Made by a program: the position numbers and the translations under genes. Positions 54,236 to 63,163 of a stretch of 64,000 nt of DNA are shown here, piece by piece. The notes beneath the pieces were generated by a model. That model was not told the DNA's origin. It saw nothing but the letters and a program-made list of their open reading frames with translations, and did not search any database. Each line of letters starts with the position of its first letter. Position 1 is the stretch's first letter. This stretch comes from Clostridia bacterium (GTDB lineage: Bacteria > Bacillota > Clostridia > Oscillospirales > Ruminococcaceae), in contig JAGKVC010000001.1 in NCBI GenBank assembly GCA_021152595.1, positions 29,571 through 93,570 of the forward strand, written 5' to 3'.

Positions 54236-55312
54236 ATGAGCAAATATAATACAAATGACCCGGAAGCTGCTGCAATCCGGAAAAAGATCGAAAAGCTGCA
54301 GTCCATGGGTCGCGAAGCAGTATTATATGATGTGATCTCAAAGGAAGACGTCGAACTGTATGAACTTGCAAATGATGTGAAGCTGCCGGAAGACTATGTG
54401 TGGTTTATCACGAATGTCGGAAACGGCGGTATATGGGAAGGCGATTGGCGGTTTTATCCGTTAGATTTAGATGAATACGGATTCCTCAACGAAGGACTGC
54501 CGAATTATAAAATAGGGCAGGAAAAGTTTGCATTTGAGGTATTGGATACGGGCTGCGGCAGCGGGATCGGACTGATGCTGCAAAAGGAACATTTCGGCGA
54601 GATCGCGTACACTGATGAAGGAAGGGCATTTTATCATCCCATTCCGCTGCATGGATTCAAGGAATTCTATCTCAAATGGCTGGACGAGGCGTGTCTGGGA
54701 TATGATCATATTGGTTTTGAATCCACACCGCACGGAACAATCGAGGAACACCTTGAACAGTATCAAAAGGATCCTGATATCGAATTGCTGCGGAGCATTT
54801 GGCTCAAAGTCAATCCGCAATGTGCAACAAAGCAGTTTCTCTCGGATGTTCACAGTGCTTTTGTGACCGAAACGAAAAATGAAAACAAAGTGATGCTTGC
54901 GAGAATCCTTGTCAAAGCAGGCTATGAAGATGCGTTCTCTGTGTTCAGTGCAATTTTCAGACCGGAAAACTATGAAACGATTGTGTGGGAAATGCATGAT
55001 TCCCTGCCTTATTTTGAAAAATGGCTTAATGCTGAAGGTGTGATCGCAGATGCACCGAAGTATTATCCGATGCTTGTTGAAATCATGAAATACTATGAAA
55101 CCGCAAAGGAGCGTAAGTATTTTGAATACTGTTTTGCAATGACAGTGATGAACCCCGCATTCAGGGCAGAGGATATCATCGGTTTTTTGACTTCTGATGA
55201 TGCGGAGATCGTGAAATGTCTGGCATTTGTATATCAGGATACTATCAGGGAACGTGTCGGAAAATACATTGATGAAGCAAACAAGAAGTATGATAAGATG
55301 AAAGAAAACTAA
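54236..55312 (+). CDS. SMI1/KNR4 (SUKH) family protein (module D)
   Basis: 358 residues; ATG behind GAAGGGGGCTGTTTT. Residues 40-160 fit the SUKH fold: YELANDVKLPEDYVWFITNVGNGG, WRFYPLDL, GEIAYTDEGRAFYHPI. The C-terminal 190 residues are helical and of unknown type. SUKH proteins often protect against polymorphic toxins. Own promoter and terminator, like the other modules. Confidence 0.8.
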   Translation: MSKYNTNDPEAAAIRKKIEKLQSMGREAVLYDVISKEDVELYELANDVKLPEDYVWFITNVGNGGIWEGDWRFYPLDLDEYGFLNEGLPNYKIGQEKFAFEVLDTGCGSGIGLMLQKEHFGEIAYTDEGRAFYHPIPLHGFKEFYLKWLDEACLGYDHIGFESTPHGTIEEHLEQYQKDPDIELLRSIWLKVNPQCATKQFLSDVHSAFVTETKNENKVMLARILVKAGYEDAFSVFSAIFRPENYETIVWEMHDSLPYFEKWLNAEGVIADAPKYYPMLVEIMKYYETAKERKYFEYCFAMTVMNPAFRAEDIIGFLTSDDAEIVKCLAFVYQDTIRERVGKYIDEANKKYDKMKEN

Positions 55313-55370
55313 GACGTTTCGCTTGCCTTTCATGTGAAATTTGGATTTCGTGCTTGAACTGAATATACAC

Positions 55371-55400
55371 AAAGCACTTGCTCTATGCAGGTGCTTTTTT
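55371..55400 (+). terminator. Terminator of module D
   Basis: AAAGCACTTGC / GCAGGTGCTTT with TCTAT loop and T6; near copy of 52349. Confidence 0.88.
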
Positions 55401-55511
55401 ATTCCTATACGCTCCGTATCCGCTCCTGCAATGTGCAGCATTGCAGGAACGGCTGCGGCAGATTCGGCTTTGTATCAGAAATGCAGGCTGAATCCCATCT
55501 TGCTTGCGAAA

Positions 55512-56189
55512 TCAGATTCTGACAATGCTCGTTTGCGGCGGGAAGGCACTGTCTGCAATCGACGTGCCTGCCGGTACCTGCACGGATAATAATGCGGTGC
55601 AGCCGTGGAAGGCATTGGCTTCGATACGGCGGAGTGCGGACGGAAAACGGACGGATTTCAGCGCCGTGCATCCCCAGAAGGTATCGCTTGCAACGGTCTG
55701 TATGCCGTTCGGAATCGTAAATTCTGTCAGTGCCTTGCAGCCGGTTAATGCGCCGCTTCCGATCAGCGTGACTGTATCCGGAATCCGCATTTTGATCAGC
55801 TGACGGCACTCCGAGAACGCCTGTGCGCCGATTTTGGTAATGCTGTCCGGCAGTACGGCAACGCGAAGATTCCGGGCGGTGAGAAATGCATTGCTGCCGA
55901 TCTCTTTGATGCAGTCCGGCAGAATAACATAGCTGTTTTTTCCTTTATAGCGCCGCAGCACGCCGTATTCGATTTCAAGATCGCTCAGGGGCGTGGTATT
56001 GAATTCCTTTTTGGAGAAGGCTGCGGTCGTCGGCACCGGCGCCGGTGCCGGAGTCGGTGTGGGATCGGCAAAAACTGCCTGTGCATTGAGAAACGGTCTG
56101 CCGCAGACGGAGCAGAGCTGCGCGTCCTGTGAAAGATCAACTGTAATGACTGCCCCGCATAAAGGGCAGAATGCGTGATTCATTGCCAT
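55512..56189 (-). CDS. Zinc-ribbon protein with LRR_5 repeats
   Basis: 225 residues. N-terminal zinc ribbon (FCPLCGAVI ... LCSVCGRPF), a Pro/Thr/Ala linker (TPTPAPAPVPTT), then six LRR_5 repeats of the kind C-x-x-L-xx-(I/V)-xx-P with IGSNAF, IGAQAFSEC, IEANAFHGC. No signal peptide. It shares the repeat type with the protein at 6567. Probably a cytosolic protein-binding module. Confidence 0.82.
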   Translation of the reverse strand: MAMNHAFCPLCGAVITVDLSQDAQLCSVCGRPFLNAQAVFADPTPTPAPAPVPTTAAFSKKEFNTTPLSDLEIEYGVLRRYKGKNSYVILPDCIKEIGSNAFLTARNLRVAVLPDSITKIGAQAFSECRQLIKMRIPDTVTLIGSGALTGCKALTEFTIPNGIQTVASDTFWGCTALKSVRFPSALRRIEANAFHGCTALLSVQVPAGTSIADSAFPPQTSIVRI

Positions 56190-56368
56190 ATGATTGTTTC
56201 CTATCCTTTCTCAGCTTTGTGAATGCACGAAATCCGTACATCCCTATGAATACATGTACCCTGCGCAGATTCCGCACAGTTTGTTTTCTGCCGGAATCAA
56301 TGGCTCTTGTCTTAATCAGAATTATAGCATAGCAGAAGGAAAATGTCAATCATGTCAGGCAATCAAAA

Positions 56369-56406
56369 AGCAGGCTGATCGAAAAAACGGAACCGATCAA
56401 CCTGCT
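56369..56406 (-). terminator. Terminator after a minus-strand gene remnant
   Basis: AGCAGGTTGATCG / CGATCAGCCTGCT read on the minus strand (one G-U pair), followed by TTTTT. Confidence 0.65.
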
Positions 56407-56410
56407 CTTG

Positions 56411-56578
56411 TTATTTCAGTCGAATTGGATGCGCTTGCGTCTGCTCTGTTTTCCCGTATACCTGAGCCGCAAGGTCAAGTCCGTAGTCCGCAGCTCTGCC
56501 GTTTGCTGCATTGTACGCCCAATCCGCAGCGGAGATGCCAAATCCGTTCGGATCGGAATACACAGCCAGGCGCTGCAA
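56411..56578 (-). pseudogene. C-terminal fragment of a lost gene
   Basis: A 55-codon frame (LQRLAVYSDPNGFGISAADW...) ends at 56411 just before a proper terminator. The upstream frame is blocked by a stop and no start signal exists. It reads like the true end of a protein, but I cannot name the family. Confidence 0.4.
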
Positions 56579-56833
56579 TTATCGTATGCATTGTCAGATT
56601 CCGCGGATCGTCACATCATCGGAGCAGCTCAGTTCCTGTGCGGAAGGATGCAATCCGACAGTCCGGTGCAGCATCCGGCATTGCTTTTTTATCTGCCGCA
56701 TGGTATAATGTATGCATTACAAATGTCAAATATCCATTAAGTAACCCCACACAATAAGCAGAATCAAATTCGATAAACAAGAACACCACTCTCCAACACA
56801 TTAGGGAGAGTGGCGTTTTGTTTTGAAATATCT
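56579..56833. other. Intergenic stretch
   Basis: No gene or structured element that I can support; probably continues the decayed gene at 56411 in other frames. Confidence 0.35.
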
Positions 56834-57580
56834 CTATTTATTCTTCGTATAATACGTTTCACGGTACACCTTTGGTGTCATGCCTGTGATTTCCTTAAAC
56901 ACGGCAATAAACACACTTTGAGTGGAAAAGCCAAGAGAGGTAGAAATCACAAGATAGGAAAGGTCGGAATATCGGAGAAGATTTTGAGCTGTATCTACCC
57001 TTGCTTCTTTCACAAAGCGTTTCAAAGGAATGCCGACCTCCTGCCGGAACAGTCTTGACAGATAGGCAGGATTCAGCTCTGCTGCTTTTGCAAGAGTCTT
57101 TACAGACAGATCAGCACCTAAGTTCTCATAGATATAGTCAATGCACTTGCGGATATGAAGCGAAATAACTGCTTCCTTGCGTATCTCCTGCATTCGCTCG
57201 GTGAAGTCAAGGCACATATCTTCATAGAGCCTGCATACACCGTCTATCGTCCTGCAAGTATCGGCTTTGAGGACATAGAGATCAGATAGTGTATAGGCTT
57301 CTGTCTGCCCCATGCCCATATCCATACAAGTGGAAGCGATTGCCGATGCACATAAAACAAAGTGATACACAGCGTTTTTCAGTTTGTTTTTAGACATGAG
57401 CCTGCCATCAGCGATTAAAGCAAGCTCACCCTCACTGAGCTGCAATTTCACAGCATCCATATCCCCATTGCATATTGAAGTAAACTCGACTGGCTTCACG
57501 GAATGTTCCGAACGCTTGAAATTATCCATTTTCTGCCGAAAAAGCTCTGCATTCAGCTCATTTCTGATTTTCATACGCAT
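56834..57580 (-). CDS. AraC-family transcriptional regulator
   Basis: 248 residues. The C-terminal 100 residues hold the two helix-turn-helix units: LSVKTLAKAAELNPAYLSRLFRQEVG and AQNLLRYSDLSYLVISTSLGFSTQS...FKEITGMTPKVYRE (in parts). The N-terminal half is an unrecognised sensor. Divergent from the MATE gene, with about 107 bp between the two starts, so it likely controls that gene in response to a compound. Confidence 0.88.
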   Translation of the reverse strand: MRMKIRNELNAELFRQKMDNFKRSEHSVKPVEFTSICNGDMDAVKLQLSEGELALIADGRLMSKNKLKNAVYHFVLCASAIASTCMDMGMGQTEAYTLSDLYVLKADTCRTIDGVCRLYEDMCLDFTERMQEIRKEAVISLHIRKCIDYIYENLGADLSVKTLAKAAELNPAYLSRLFRQEVGIPLKRFVKEARVDTAQNLLRYSDLSYLVISTSLGFSTQSVFIAVFKEITGMTPKVYRETYYTKNK

Positions 57581-57687
57581 TGCCTGCCTTTCTTCTGCAT
57601 ATTATATCACTTTTCAGCTATAAATTCAAGTTTCCAGATATAAAATACAACTGAGATATGCTATATTTATTGGCAGAGGTGATGTGA

Positions 57688-59022
57688 ATGGATCATACGA
57701 ATGACCTGACAAACGGCAAAGTATCGGGAAAACTGCTTGGTTTCTTCTTTCCGATGCTCTTGACCAATCTTCTTCAGCAGATTTACTCGGTAGCTGATAC
57801 GGCTATCGTCGGGCGAGGATTAGGCGACAATGCCCTCGGTGCAGTCGGCAACCTCTCGTCCTTATCACTGCTGATAATAGGCTTCTCAATGGGTGTAACA
57901 GGCGGATTTGCCGTTATCATCGCTCAGAACTTCGGTTCGGGCGATATGACTGCCGTCCGCAAGTCTGTTGCATTATCTGTGAAGCTGTCAGCGATACTGA
58001 CAGTGATCCTGACGGCGGCAGGCTGTTTGCTTCTGAAACCGATATTGCTTTTGATGCGGACAGACCAGATCATACTGGAAGACAGCCTGATCTACGGATA
58101 TATCATCTTCGGCGGACTGGCAGCAACGATAGCGTATAATCTGCTTTCGGGTGTTCTCCGTTCGGTCGGTGACAGTAAAACGCCGTTTCTTGCAATTATG
58201 ATCTCCTCGGCGATCAATATTGCTTTGGACTATATCCTGATATTTCTCTTTCACACAGGTGTTGAGGGAGTAGCAGCGGCAACTGTAATATCACAAGCTA
58301 TATCGGCGTTTATCTGCTATCTGAAAATGAAACAGATACCTCAGCTTGAAATCTGTAAAGATGATTTTGAATCGGATACGGCAATGTCCCTGTTGCTGCT
58401 GAAAAATGGCATACCGATGGCGTGTATGAACTCGATCACTGCGGTAGGCTGTATGGTGGTTCAGGGATATGTCAATGATTGCGGTGTAGCTTATACATCG
58501 GCATATTCAGTGTGCAGCAAGTACCTGAACCTGTTTATGCTCCCGTCCCTCACGGCAGGCTTTGCGGTTTCTTCCTTTGTCAGTCAGAATTTCGGCGCAG
58601 GCAAGACCGAGCGTATCAGACAGGGCGTTCGTGTTTGTATCAATATTGCATTGGTTTCCTATCTGTTCTTAGGCTCTGCTATGATACTGCTGTCAAAACG
58701 CCTTGCTGACTTCATGCTTGATGAGAGTGAAACGATCGCTCTATCCGCAGAATATCTGCGGATATGCGGTGCGGGGCTGATATTGCTGAATCTGCTGTTC
58801 ATTTACCGCAATGCAACGCAGGGTATGGGGTATCCGTTGATTCCGATGCTGTCGGGAATTGCTGAAATGGCACTGCGTATTCCTGCGATCATCTTCCTGC
58901 TTCCGCATATTGGCTTTCAGGCAACTGCTTACGCTGAGATCATTGCGTGGATCGGAGCATTGACTTTGAATGTCGGGGCATATATGATTAATTTTAGGAA
59001 AGCAAATCAAAGTCAAACATAA
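57688..59022 (+). CDS. MATE-family multidrug efflux transporter
   Basis: 444 residues, twelve membrane helices in two similar halves. Opens MDHTNDLTNGKVSGKLLGFFFPMLLTNLLQQIYSVADTAIVGRGLG (shown in pieces: KLLGFFFPMLLTNL, ADTAIVGRGLGDNA), typical of DinF/NorM-like clostridial MATE proteins. Exports drugs or metabolites with Na+ or H+. AGAGGTGATGTGA precedes the ATG. Confidence 0.92.
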   Translation: MDHTNDLTNGKVSGKLLGFFFPMLLTNLLQQIYSVADTAIVGRGLGDNALGAVGNLSSLSLLIIGFSMGVTGGFAVIIAQNFGSGDMTAVRKSVALSVKLSAILTVILTAAGCLLLKPILLLMRTDQIILEDSLIYGYIIFGGLAATIAYNLLSGVLRSVGDSKTPFLAIMISSAINIALDYILIFLFHTGVEGVAAATVISQAISAFICYLKMKQIPQLEICKDDFESDTAMSLLLLKNGIPMACMNSITAVGCMVVQGYVNDCGVAYTSAYSVCSKYLNLFMLPSLTAGFAVSSFVSQNFGAGKTERIRQGVRVCINIALVSYLFLGSAMILLSKRLADFMLDESETIALSAEYLRICGAGLILLNLLFIYRNATQGMGYPLIPMLSGIAEMALRIPAIIFLLPHIGFQATAYAEIIAWIGALTLNVGAYMINFRKANQSQT

Positions 59023-59034
59023 TATGATTGTTAC

Positions 59035-59072
59035 AGCACCTTCTCATCGCGTTCTGAGAGGGTGCTGTTTTC
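59035..59072 (+). terminator. Terminator of the MATE gene
   Basis: AGCACCTTCTC / GAGAGGGTGCT (one G-U pair) then GTTTTC. Confidence 0.75.
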
Positions 59073-59184
59073 ATTGGTTAGTTTTACGCTCCGCAGGCTC
59101 GTGACGGCTGTGAGGGCATTTCCGTTCGCCGCAGGGTTATCCAATATAATAGCCGTCCCCGAAGTCACGAGGACGGCTTGGTCG

Positions 59185-59949
59185 TTATTCAAATTTGATA
59201 ACAGATATATTGGGAGCATCGCTTTCGATCATGCTGTATAATGTATCGGACAGCTTCTCACTGAGTTGCTCACTGTCCTGTTCATTTCCGGTAAGCTCCA
59301 AATAAATAATAGTGTCATTCATTTCAAATTCTGCAAAGAAGATCGCAGTTCTGATACCCTTACTGTTGGCATCTGTTACAAAATAGCCTGTTTTCACAGG
59401 AATGCCGTTGATGTCAGCAGTGCTGTTCTCTCCTGCGATCACGGTATCTGTGGCAGGCAAGCCGGCTTTTGCAAGGTGGATATGAACATCATCTATCGTC
59501 AATTCCAGACGGAGCATTTCGCCTGTATCTGCTTTGAATGCAGCATACGGATTGCCATTCTCAGTATTGTAGCTGAGTGCAGGAAACAGTGCTTGAAGTT
59601 CACCAGCAGTCAATTGCCTGTCTTTGACCTCATAATCATAAGCATAGGACGCTTCACCTATCGGATTGTCTTTTCCAAATATGAGAGTATCTCCATTGTC
59701 CAGTGTCACCATATATTCCTTTGTCCCGAACCAATTATTCTGAATACCTATGAATGCTGTAACAGCAATCACAAGAATAAAGCAGGCTGCAATCGGAATG
59801 AGCTTCTTCATGGTCTTTGTCATAGTAATCACCAGATCCTTTCTTTGATGAGAGCGCTGATACTCCATGATCTTAGAGCGCATACGCTCGTCGGCGGTCT
59901 CATCAGGCAGTATCTTGTCCCATGATGCAATGATCGTTTCATTCTTCAT
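59185..59949 (-). CDS. Anti-sigma factor-like membrane protein
   Basis: 254 residues from the ATG at 59949 (AGGTGA ten bases before; a GTG four codons upstream is possible). Cytosolic N-terminus of about 55 residues (KILPDETADERMRSKIMEY), one membrane helix (KLIPIAACFILVIAVTAFIGI), and an outer domain of about 180 residues of DUF4367-like type. Overlaps the sigma gene by 11 bp, the usual ECF sigma/anti-sigma arrangement. Confidence 0.82.
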   Translation of the reverse strand: MKNETIIASWDKILPDETADERMRSKIMEYQRSHQRKDLVITMTKTMKKLIPIAACFILVIAVTAFIGIQNNWFGTKEYMVTLDNGDTLIFGKDNPIGEASYAYDYEVKDRQLTAGELQALFPALSYNTENGNPYAAFKADTGEMLRLELTIDDVHIHLAKAGLPATDTVIAGENSTADINGIPVKTGYFVTDANSKGIRTAIFFAEFEMNDTIIYLELTGNEQDSEQLSEKLSDTLYSMIESDAPNISVIKFE

Positions 59950-60436
59950 AGATATACTCACCTAACCTTTCTTTCAGGAGATTATGAGCTTCATGCAAAT
60001 GATTCCGTATAGTCGATTTAGGCTTTTTGAGAATACCTGCGATCTCTGCGCTGTCATATCCTTCGTAATAATACAGGTATATAACAGTTTTATATTTATC
60101 GGGAAGTTCCATGACAGTTTGAAACACATCATCAACTTTGATAGTGTCCTCGGTCTGTAATTCAAGGTGATCGTCAATGTTCTCATGCTTTCGCCACCAG
60201 TGCTTCAACTCATCTTTGCAGATATTGGTCGCCGTTCTGATAAGCCACGCCTTTTCATGTTCAACAGACTCCAACCGTGGATTTTTACTGATAAGTCGGT
60301 AAAAAGTCTCCTGAACAGCGTCCTCGGTATCCATAGGATTTTTCATGTATGCAAAGCACACTCGATACACGGTCAGTCGATGTCGCTCGTAGATTTCTGC
60401 AATCTCCTTGTCCGTACGCAACAAAGATTTTGACAT
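59939..60436 (-). CDS. ECF-type RNA polymerase sigma factor
   Basis: 165 residues. Region 2 (YRVCFAYMKNPMDTEDAVQETFYRLI) and region 4 (LPDKYKTVIYLYYYEGYDSAEIAGILKKPKSTIRNHL) are clear. With the membrane protein downstream it forms a signalling pair probably responding to envelope stress. Promoter at 60515. Confidence 0.92.
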   Translation of the reverse strand: MSKSLLRTDKEIAEIYERHRLTVYRVCFAYMKNPMDTEDAVQETFYRLISKNPRLESVEHEKAWLIRTATNICKDELKHWWRKHENIDDHLELQTEDTIKVDDVFQTVMELPDKYKTVIYLYYYEGYDSAEIAGILKKPKSTIRNHLHEAHNLLKERLGEYIYEE

Positions 60437-60514
60437 TGCTCTAACCTCCCTTCACCTATAATACGATCGAGGAATGCGAAGTGTCGGATAATTCTGAAAA
60501 ATATCAGTGATACA

Positions 60515-60543
60515 ATTATAGCACTGTTTTGGAAAAGTTGCAA
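60515..60543 (-). promoter_or_regulatory. Promoter of the sigma/anti-sigma operon
   Basis: Minus-strand TTGCAA (60543-60538), 17 bp, TATAAT (60520-60515). Confidence 0.7.
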
Positions 60544-60560
60544 GCTATATTGGTATAGCA

Positions 60561-60587
60561 AAAGGCTCTGCAATTCTGCAAAGCCTC
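60561..60587 (-). terminator. Terminator of the 60596 gene
   Basis: AGGCTTTGCA / TGCAGAGCCT followed by TTTT on the minus strand, 9 bp past the stop. Confidence 0.7.
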
Positions 60588-60595
60588 TATGCTGA

Positions 60596-60808
60596 TTATT
60601 CGTCCTCGTCTGAACATTCCGACAAGCCGTGTGTGAGCTGAATGTAAACGCATTCTGCTCGCTCACGCTCCTCGCCATCGGTGGTCATCATGAGTTCAAG
60701 GAAATACGCCTTTGCCTGTTCGTAGTCCGTCCAGACCTCAAGTTTGCCGTTGCAGATGGTAGTGACCTTGCGTGTTCTCGGCATCGCCAACTCAGGAATT
60801 ATCAACAT
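60596..60808 (-). CDS. Small mobile-element protein, 70 residues
   Basis: MLIIPELAMPRTRKVTTI... GKLEVWTDYEQAKAYFLELM and an acidic end; start behind CGGAGGTGCAGTT, promoter TGGACT-N17-TATAAT at 60840-60868. I recognise this type as a frequent companion of mobilization genes in gut Firmicutes elements. Function unknown. Confidence 0.75.
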   Translation of the reverse strand: MLIIPELAMPRTRKVTTICNGKLEVWTDYEQAKAYFLELMMTTDGEERERAECVYIQLTHGLSECSDEDE

Positions 60809-60943
60809 AACTGCACCTCCGAAAATGTATTGTAGCTATATTATACTCCACACCATTTCCAGAGTCCAGCATATTGGGATAATTGTAATCATTCTTGTGC
60901 AGGGCGCAGCAATATCGCAAAATCCCCGGTGCAATGCGCTGTA

Positions 60944-62344
60944 TTATTCAAGGTCATTCCGATTTCTTTTCTTTTGCTGAACACGGCGCTGCTCCTGACG
61001 CAGGAATTCTTCTATCTCTCTTGATGCTTCGGACAGCTCTCTCGCTTTCTGATCGGCTGCCCTGTATTCAGCATTTTTCTGTGAACGCTGGGCGGTAAGG
61101 ACTTCGATTTTCTTTTCGAGATTCTCAGCGGTCGGGGTATGCCCGTTCGGATACCATTTCAATATTTCTTGTGTAAGATCATAGTATTCCTGAAGGGAAC
61201 CGCTGTGATCTTTTTTATATTTCTCCTTTTTCCGACCTTCAAGTGCCTTGAATTCCTCATGGTATGGTCTGACCTCACGAAGTTTTTTGATCAGCTCTAC
61301 TTTCTCCTCACACTCCCTGATATCTTTAGCAAGGATGTTGAGCTCCTGTACAAGTTTTACCCTTTCACTGAATGCGGAAATTGCGGCACTTTTCGCCTCA
61401 TCTGCGGTCACGCCGTACTTGGTCAGAATATTCAGCGCCTTACTTGTGAGCTTCATATTCTCACGGTCGATAGCATCACGGATAAACTTGTTTTCCTCTG
61501 CTTTAGGTGTGATGACCTTGACTTTTATTCTCGGCACATACATCATTCCACCGATATACTGAGCGATACGCTTCTTGATCTGCTCGGTTTCATAAAACCA
61601 GCCAAGCGTCCGGCTACGGGTGAACTTAGCTCTCGGATTACGTTCACGCTGTTCGGCAAGCATAAATTTCAGGTCGATCTTATGCTCAGGATTGTATTCA
61701 ACAAGCACTCCGAAATCGGCGCACTTGGCAAGGAAGTCATCGAAGTCCTCACTGACCTTGACAACCTGATCTATTATGTATTTCAGTTTATCCTTCCACG
61801 ATAATCCCTGTCGTGTCATATCCCATTCCCAATGACTCTTACCTTTGCCCATTTCAGGGCGCTCGATAACATAAAGGTGGTGCCGCTTGCATACCTCATC
61901 GGTGATGTTCATGAGTTTCTGAAATGACCTGTCCTGCTTTGTAGTCCTGCGGTTCTCATGAGTTTCAAAAGTCCTGCCGTCGATGCAGTTGGTATTATTA
62001 AAAACCACATGAAGGTGCGTATGCTCCTTGTCGATATGACAAGCCATGAAATACTGATACTCGCCTTTGAGAAACTGCTCACATATCTCCTGACCGACTT
62101 GCAAAGCTCGCTCCGGCAGAATCTCCCCAGGCTTGAAACTGACAATGAAGTGCTGTGCAAGAACATAGCTTTTCCCCGTTCCGCATTTCCTGATCTCCTG
62201 AAAGTCATGGTGTGCCTGTTCTGGATCAGAGCTGCACCCGTCTGTGATGATAAGTCTGCCGTTGTCCGTTTTTTCAGGATTGGCGATATATTTCAGCGAT
62301 GCAAGCTCATCAACTGAGACTGAAAATATCTTAGTGGTTGCCAG
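60944..62344 (-). CDS. Relaxase/mobilization nuclease of the MobP type
   Basis: 466 residues if started at a CTG (62344-62342): AAGGGGTGG lies 6 bases before it and the reading begins LATTKIFSVSV...SLKYIANPEKT, the normal start of these relaxases. The first ATG (62104) would cut off 80 conserved residues. Catalytic parts: SYVLAQHFIVSF and the metal triad ACHIDKEHTHLHVVFNN. The C-terminal half is coiled coil. It nicks oriT and leads DNA transfer. Overlaps mobC by 52 bp. Confidence 0.87.
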   Translation of the reverse strand: MATTKIFSVSVDELASLKYIANPEKTDNGRLIITDGCSSDPEQAHHDFQEIRKCGTGKSYVLAQHFIVSFKPGEILPERALQVGQEICEQFLKGEYQYFMACHIDKEHTHLHVVFNNTNCIDGRTFETHENRRTTKQDRSFQKLMNITDEVCKRHHLYVIERPEMGKGKSHWEWDMTRQGLSWKDKLKYIIDQVVKVSEDFDDFLAKCADFGVLVEYNPEHKIDLKFMLAEQRERNPRAKFTRSRTLGWFYETEQIKKRIAQYIGGMMYVPRIKVKVITPKAEENKFIRDAIDRENMKLTSKALNILTKYGVTADEAKSAAISAFSERVKLVQELNILAKDIRECEEKVELIKKLREVRPYHEEFKALEGRKKEKYKKDHSGSLQEYYDLTQEILKWYPNGHTPTAENLEKKIEVLTAQRSQKNAEYRAADQKARELSEASREIEEFLRQEQRRVQQKKRNRNDLE

Positions 62345-62643
62345 AGCTGTACCACCCCTTTCTTAATGTCGGCAATGTCATTATCATAAACCTTGCCGCC
62401 GCTGTTTGCACGGACAGCGATCTGATTGATATTGTTGGAAATATTTCTCGCCAGCCGGATAAGCTCCTTCAGCTCAAATTCGCTGAACTTCACGATGTAT
62501 CCCTGATAGATCATCGCCCTGACGAAATCACTTCGAGACTTCATTCCGCTTTCCCGAAACTTGCGGCCGATGTAATCAAGTTCTTCCTGATTTACTCTGA
62601 TCTTCAAGTAAAGATCACGCCTTTTGTTGTTCTCCATAATCAT
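62293..62643 (-). CDS. mobC: MobC-like relaxosome protein
   Basis: 116 residues; ATG at 62643 (AAAGGAAACA) or two codons later. Ribbon-helix-helix N-terminus (RDLYLKIRVNQEELDYIGRKFRESG) and the MobC signature LIRLARNISNNINQIAVRAN. Helps relaxase open oriT. In Firmicutes elements it precedes relaxase as here. Confidence 0.88.
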   Translation of the reverse strand: MIMENNKRRDLYLKIRVNQEELDYIGRKFRESGMKSRSDFVRAMIYQGYIVKFSEFELKELIRLARNISNNINQIAVRANSGGKVYDNDIADIKKGVVQLWQPLRYFQSQLMSLHR

Positions 62644-62689
62644 TGTTTCCTTTCTTTTTATATTTTCTGAATCGGGGTTCAAGGGGCGT

Positions 62690-62800
62690 CCCTCTTGCAA
62701 GCGGTGCGAATTGTGGGTTGCCGTAAAGTGCGCCCACGATTTGCCGAGCTTGCGAATTGTGAACGCTCCTGCGGAGCGTGTCGTATTCCGTGCGTCCCTG
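62690..62800. other. Probable oriT with nic-like site
   Basis: GTAAAGTGCGCCCACG (62723-62738) resembles the nic region TAAGTGCG/CCCT of IncQ/pGO1-type origins, with the cut expected after 62732. A direct repeat TGCGAATTGTG (62705 and 62751) and an inverted repeat GCTCC/GGAGC (62764-62776) surround it. It lies directly upstream of mobC and relaxase. Confidence 0.6.
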
Positions 62801-62902
62801 CACGGTCATTTTCGCTCACTCCTGTGAGAGAATGGGAGCGTCAGCGACTTTATCTCTCTGTATCGCTTTTGCTTGATAAGCTCTCCGCCGATCCCTGAAA
62901 AC

Positions 62903-62931
62903 ATCATACTTGAAAAATCCAAAATAGTCAA
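62903..62931 (-). promoter_or_regulatory. Promoter of mobC-relaxase
   Basis: Minus-strand TTGACT (62931-62926), 17 bp, TATGAT (62908-62903), so oriT is inside the leader. Confidence 0.65.
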
Positions 62932-63068
62932 GACTGGCGATTTTCAGTCTTCGTCAAAATGACTACATTCATTTTTCTGCAAAATAGCGTAATTTTGATT
63001 TTTGAAAAGCGAAAATTCCCCGGTCTTTTATGAACAAGCCGTGAACAAAAGATTGTGCGCAATGCGGA

Positions 63069-63098
63069 TTGTTTTTTCGTAGAAGTGTGCGCTATAAT
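63069..63098 (+). promoter_or_regulatory. Promoter of the 63164 gene
   Basis: TTGTTT, 18 bp, TATAAT (63093-63098). Confidence 0.6.
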
Positions 63099-63163
63099 GA
63101 GATCATAGCAGTAAGAATTTCAAAAACTGCTTGGAACAAAAATAGAAAGGTTGTGATTTTTGA

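Noticed and set aside
59031..59219. 62-codon minus-strand frame after the MATE gene
   Set aside because: Overlaps the MATE terminator and the end of the anti-sigma gene, has no ribosome-binding site, and reads like a chance frame, although such frames recur near mobile elements.
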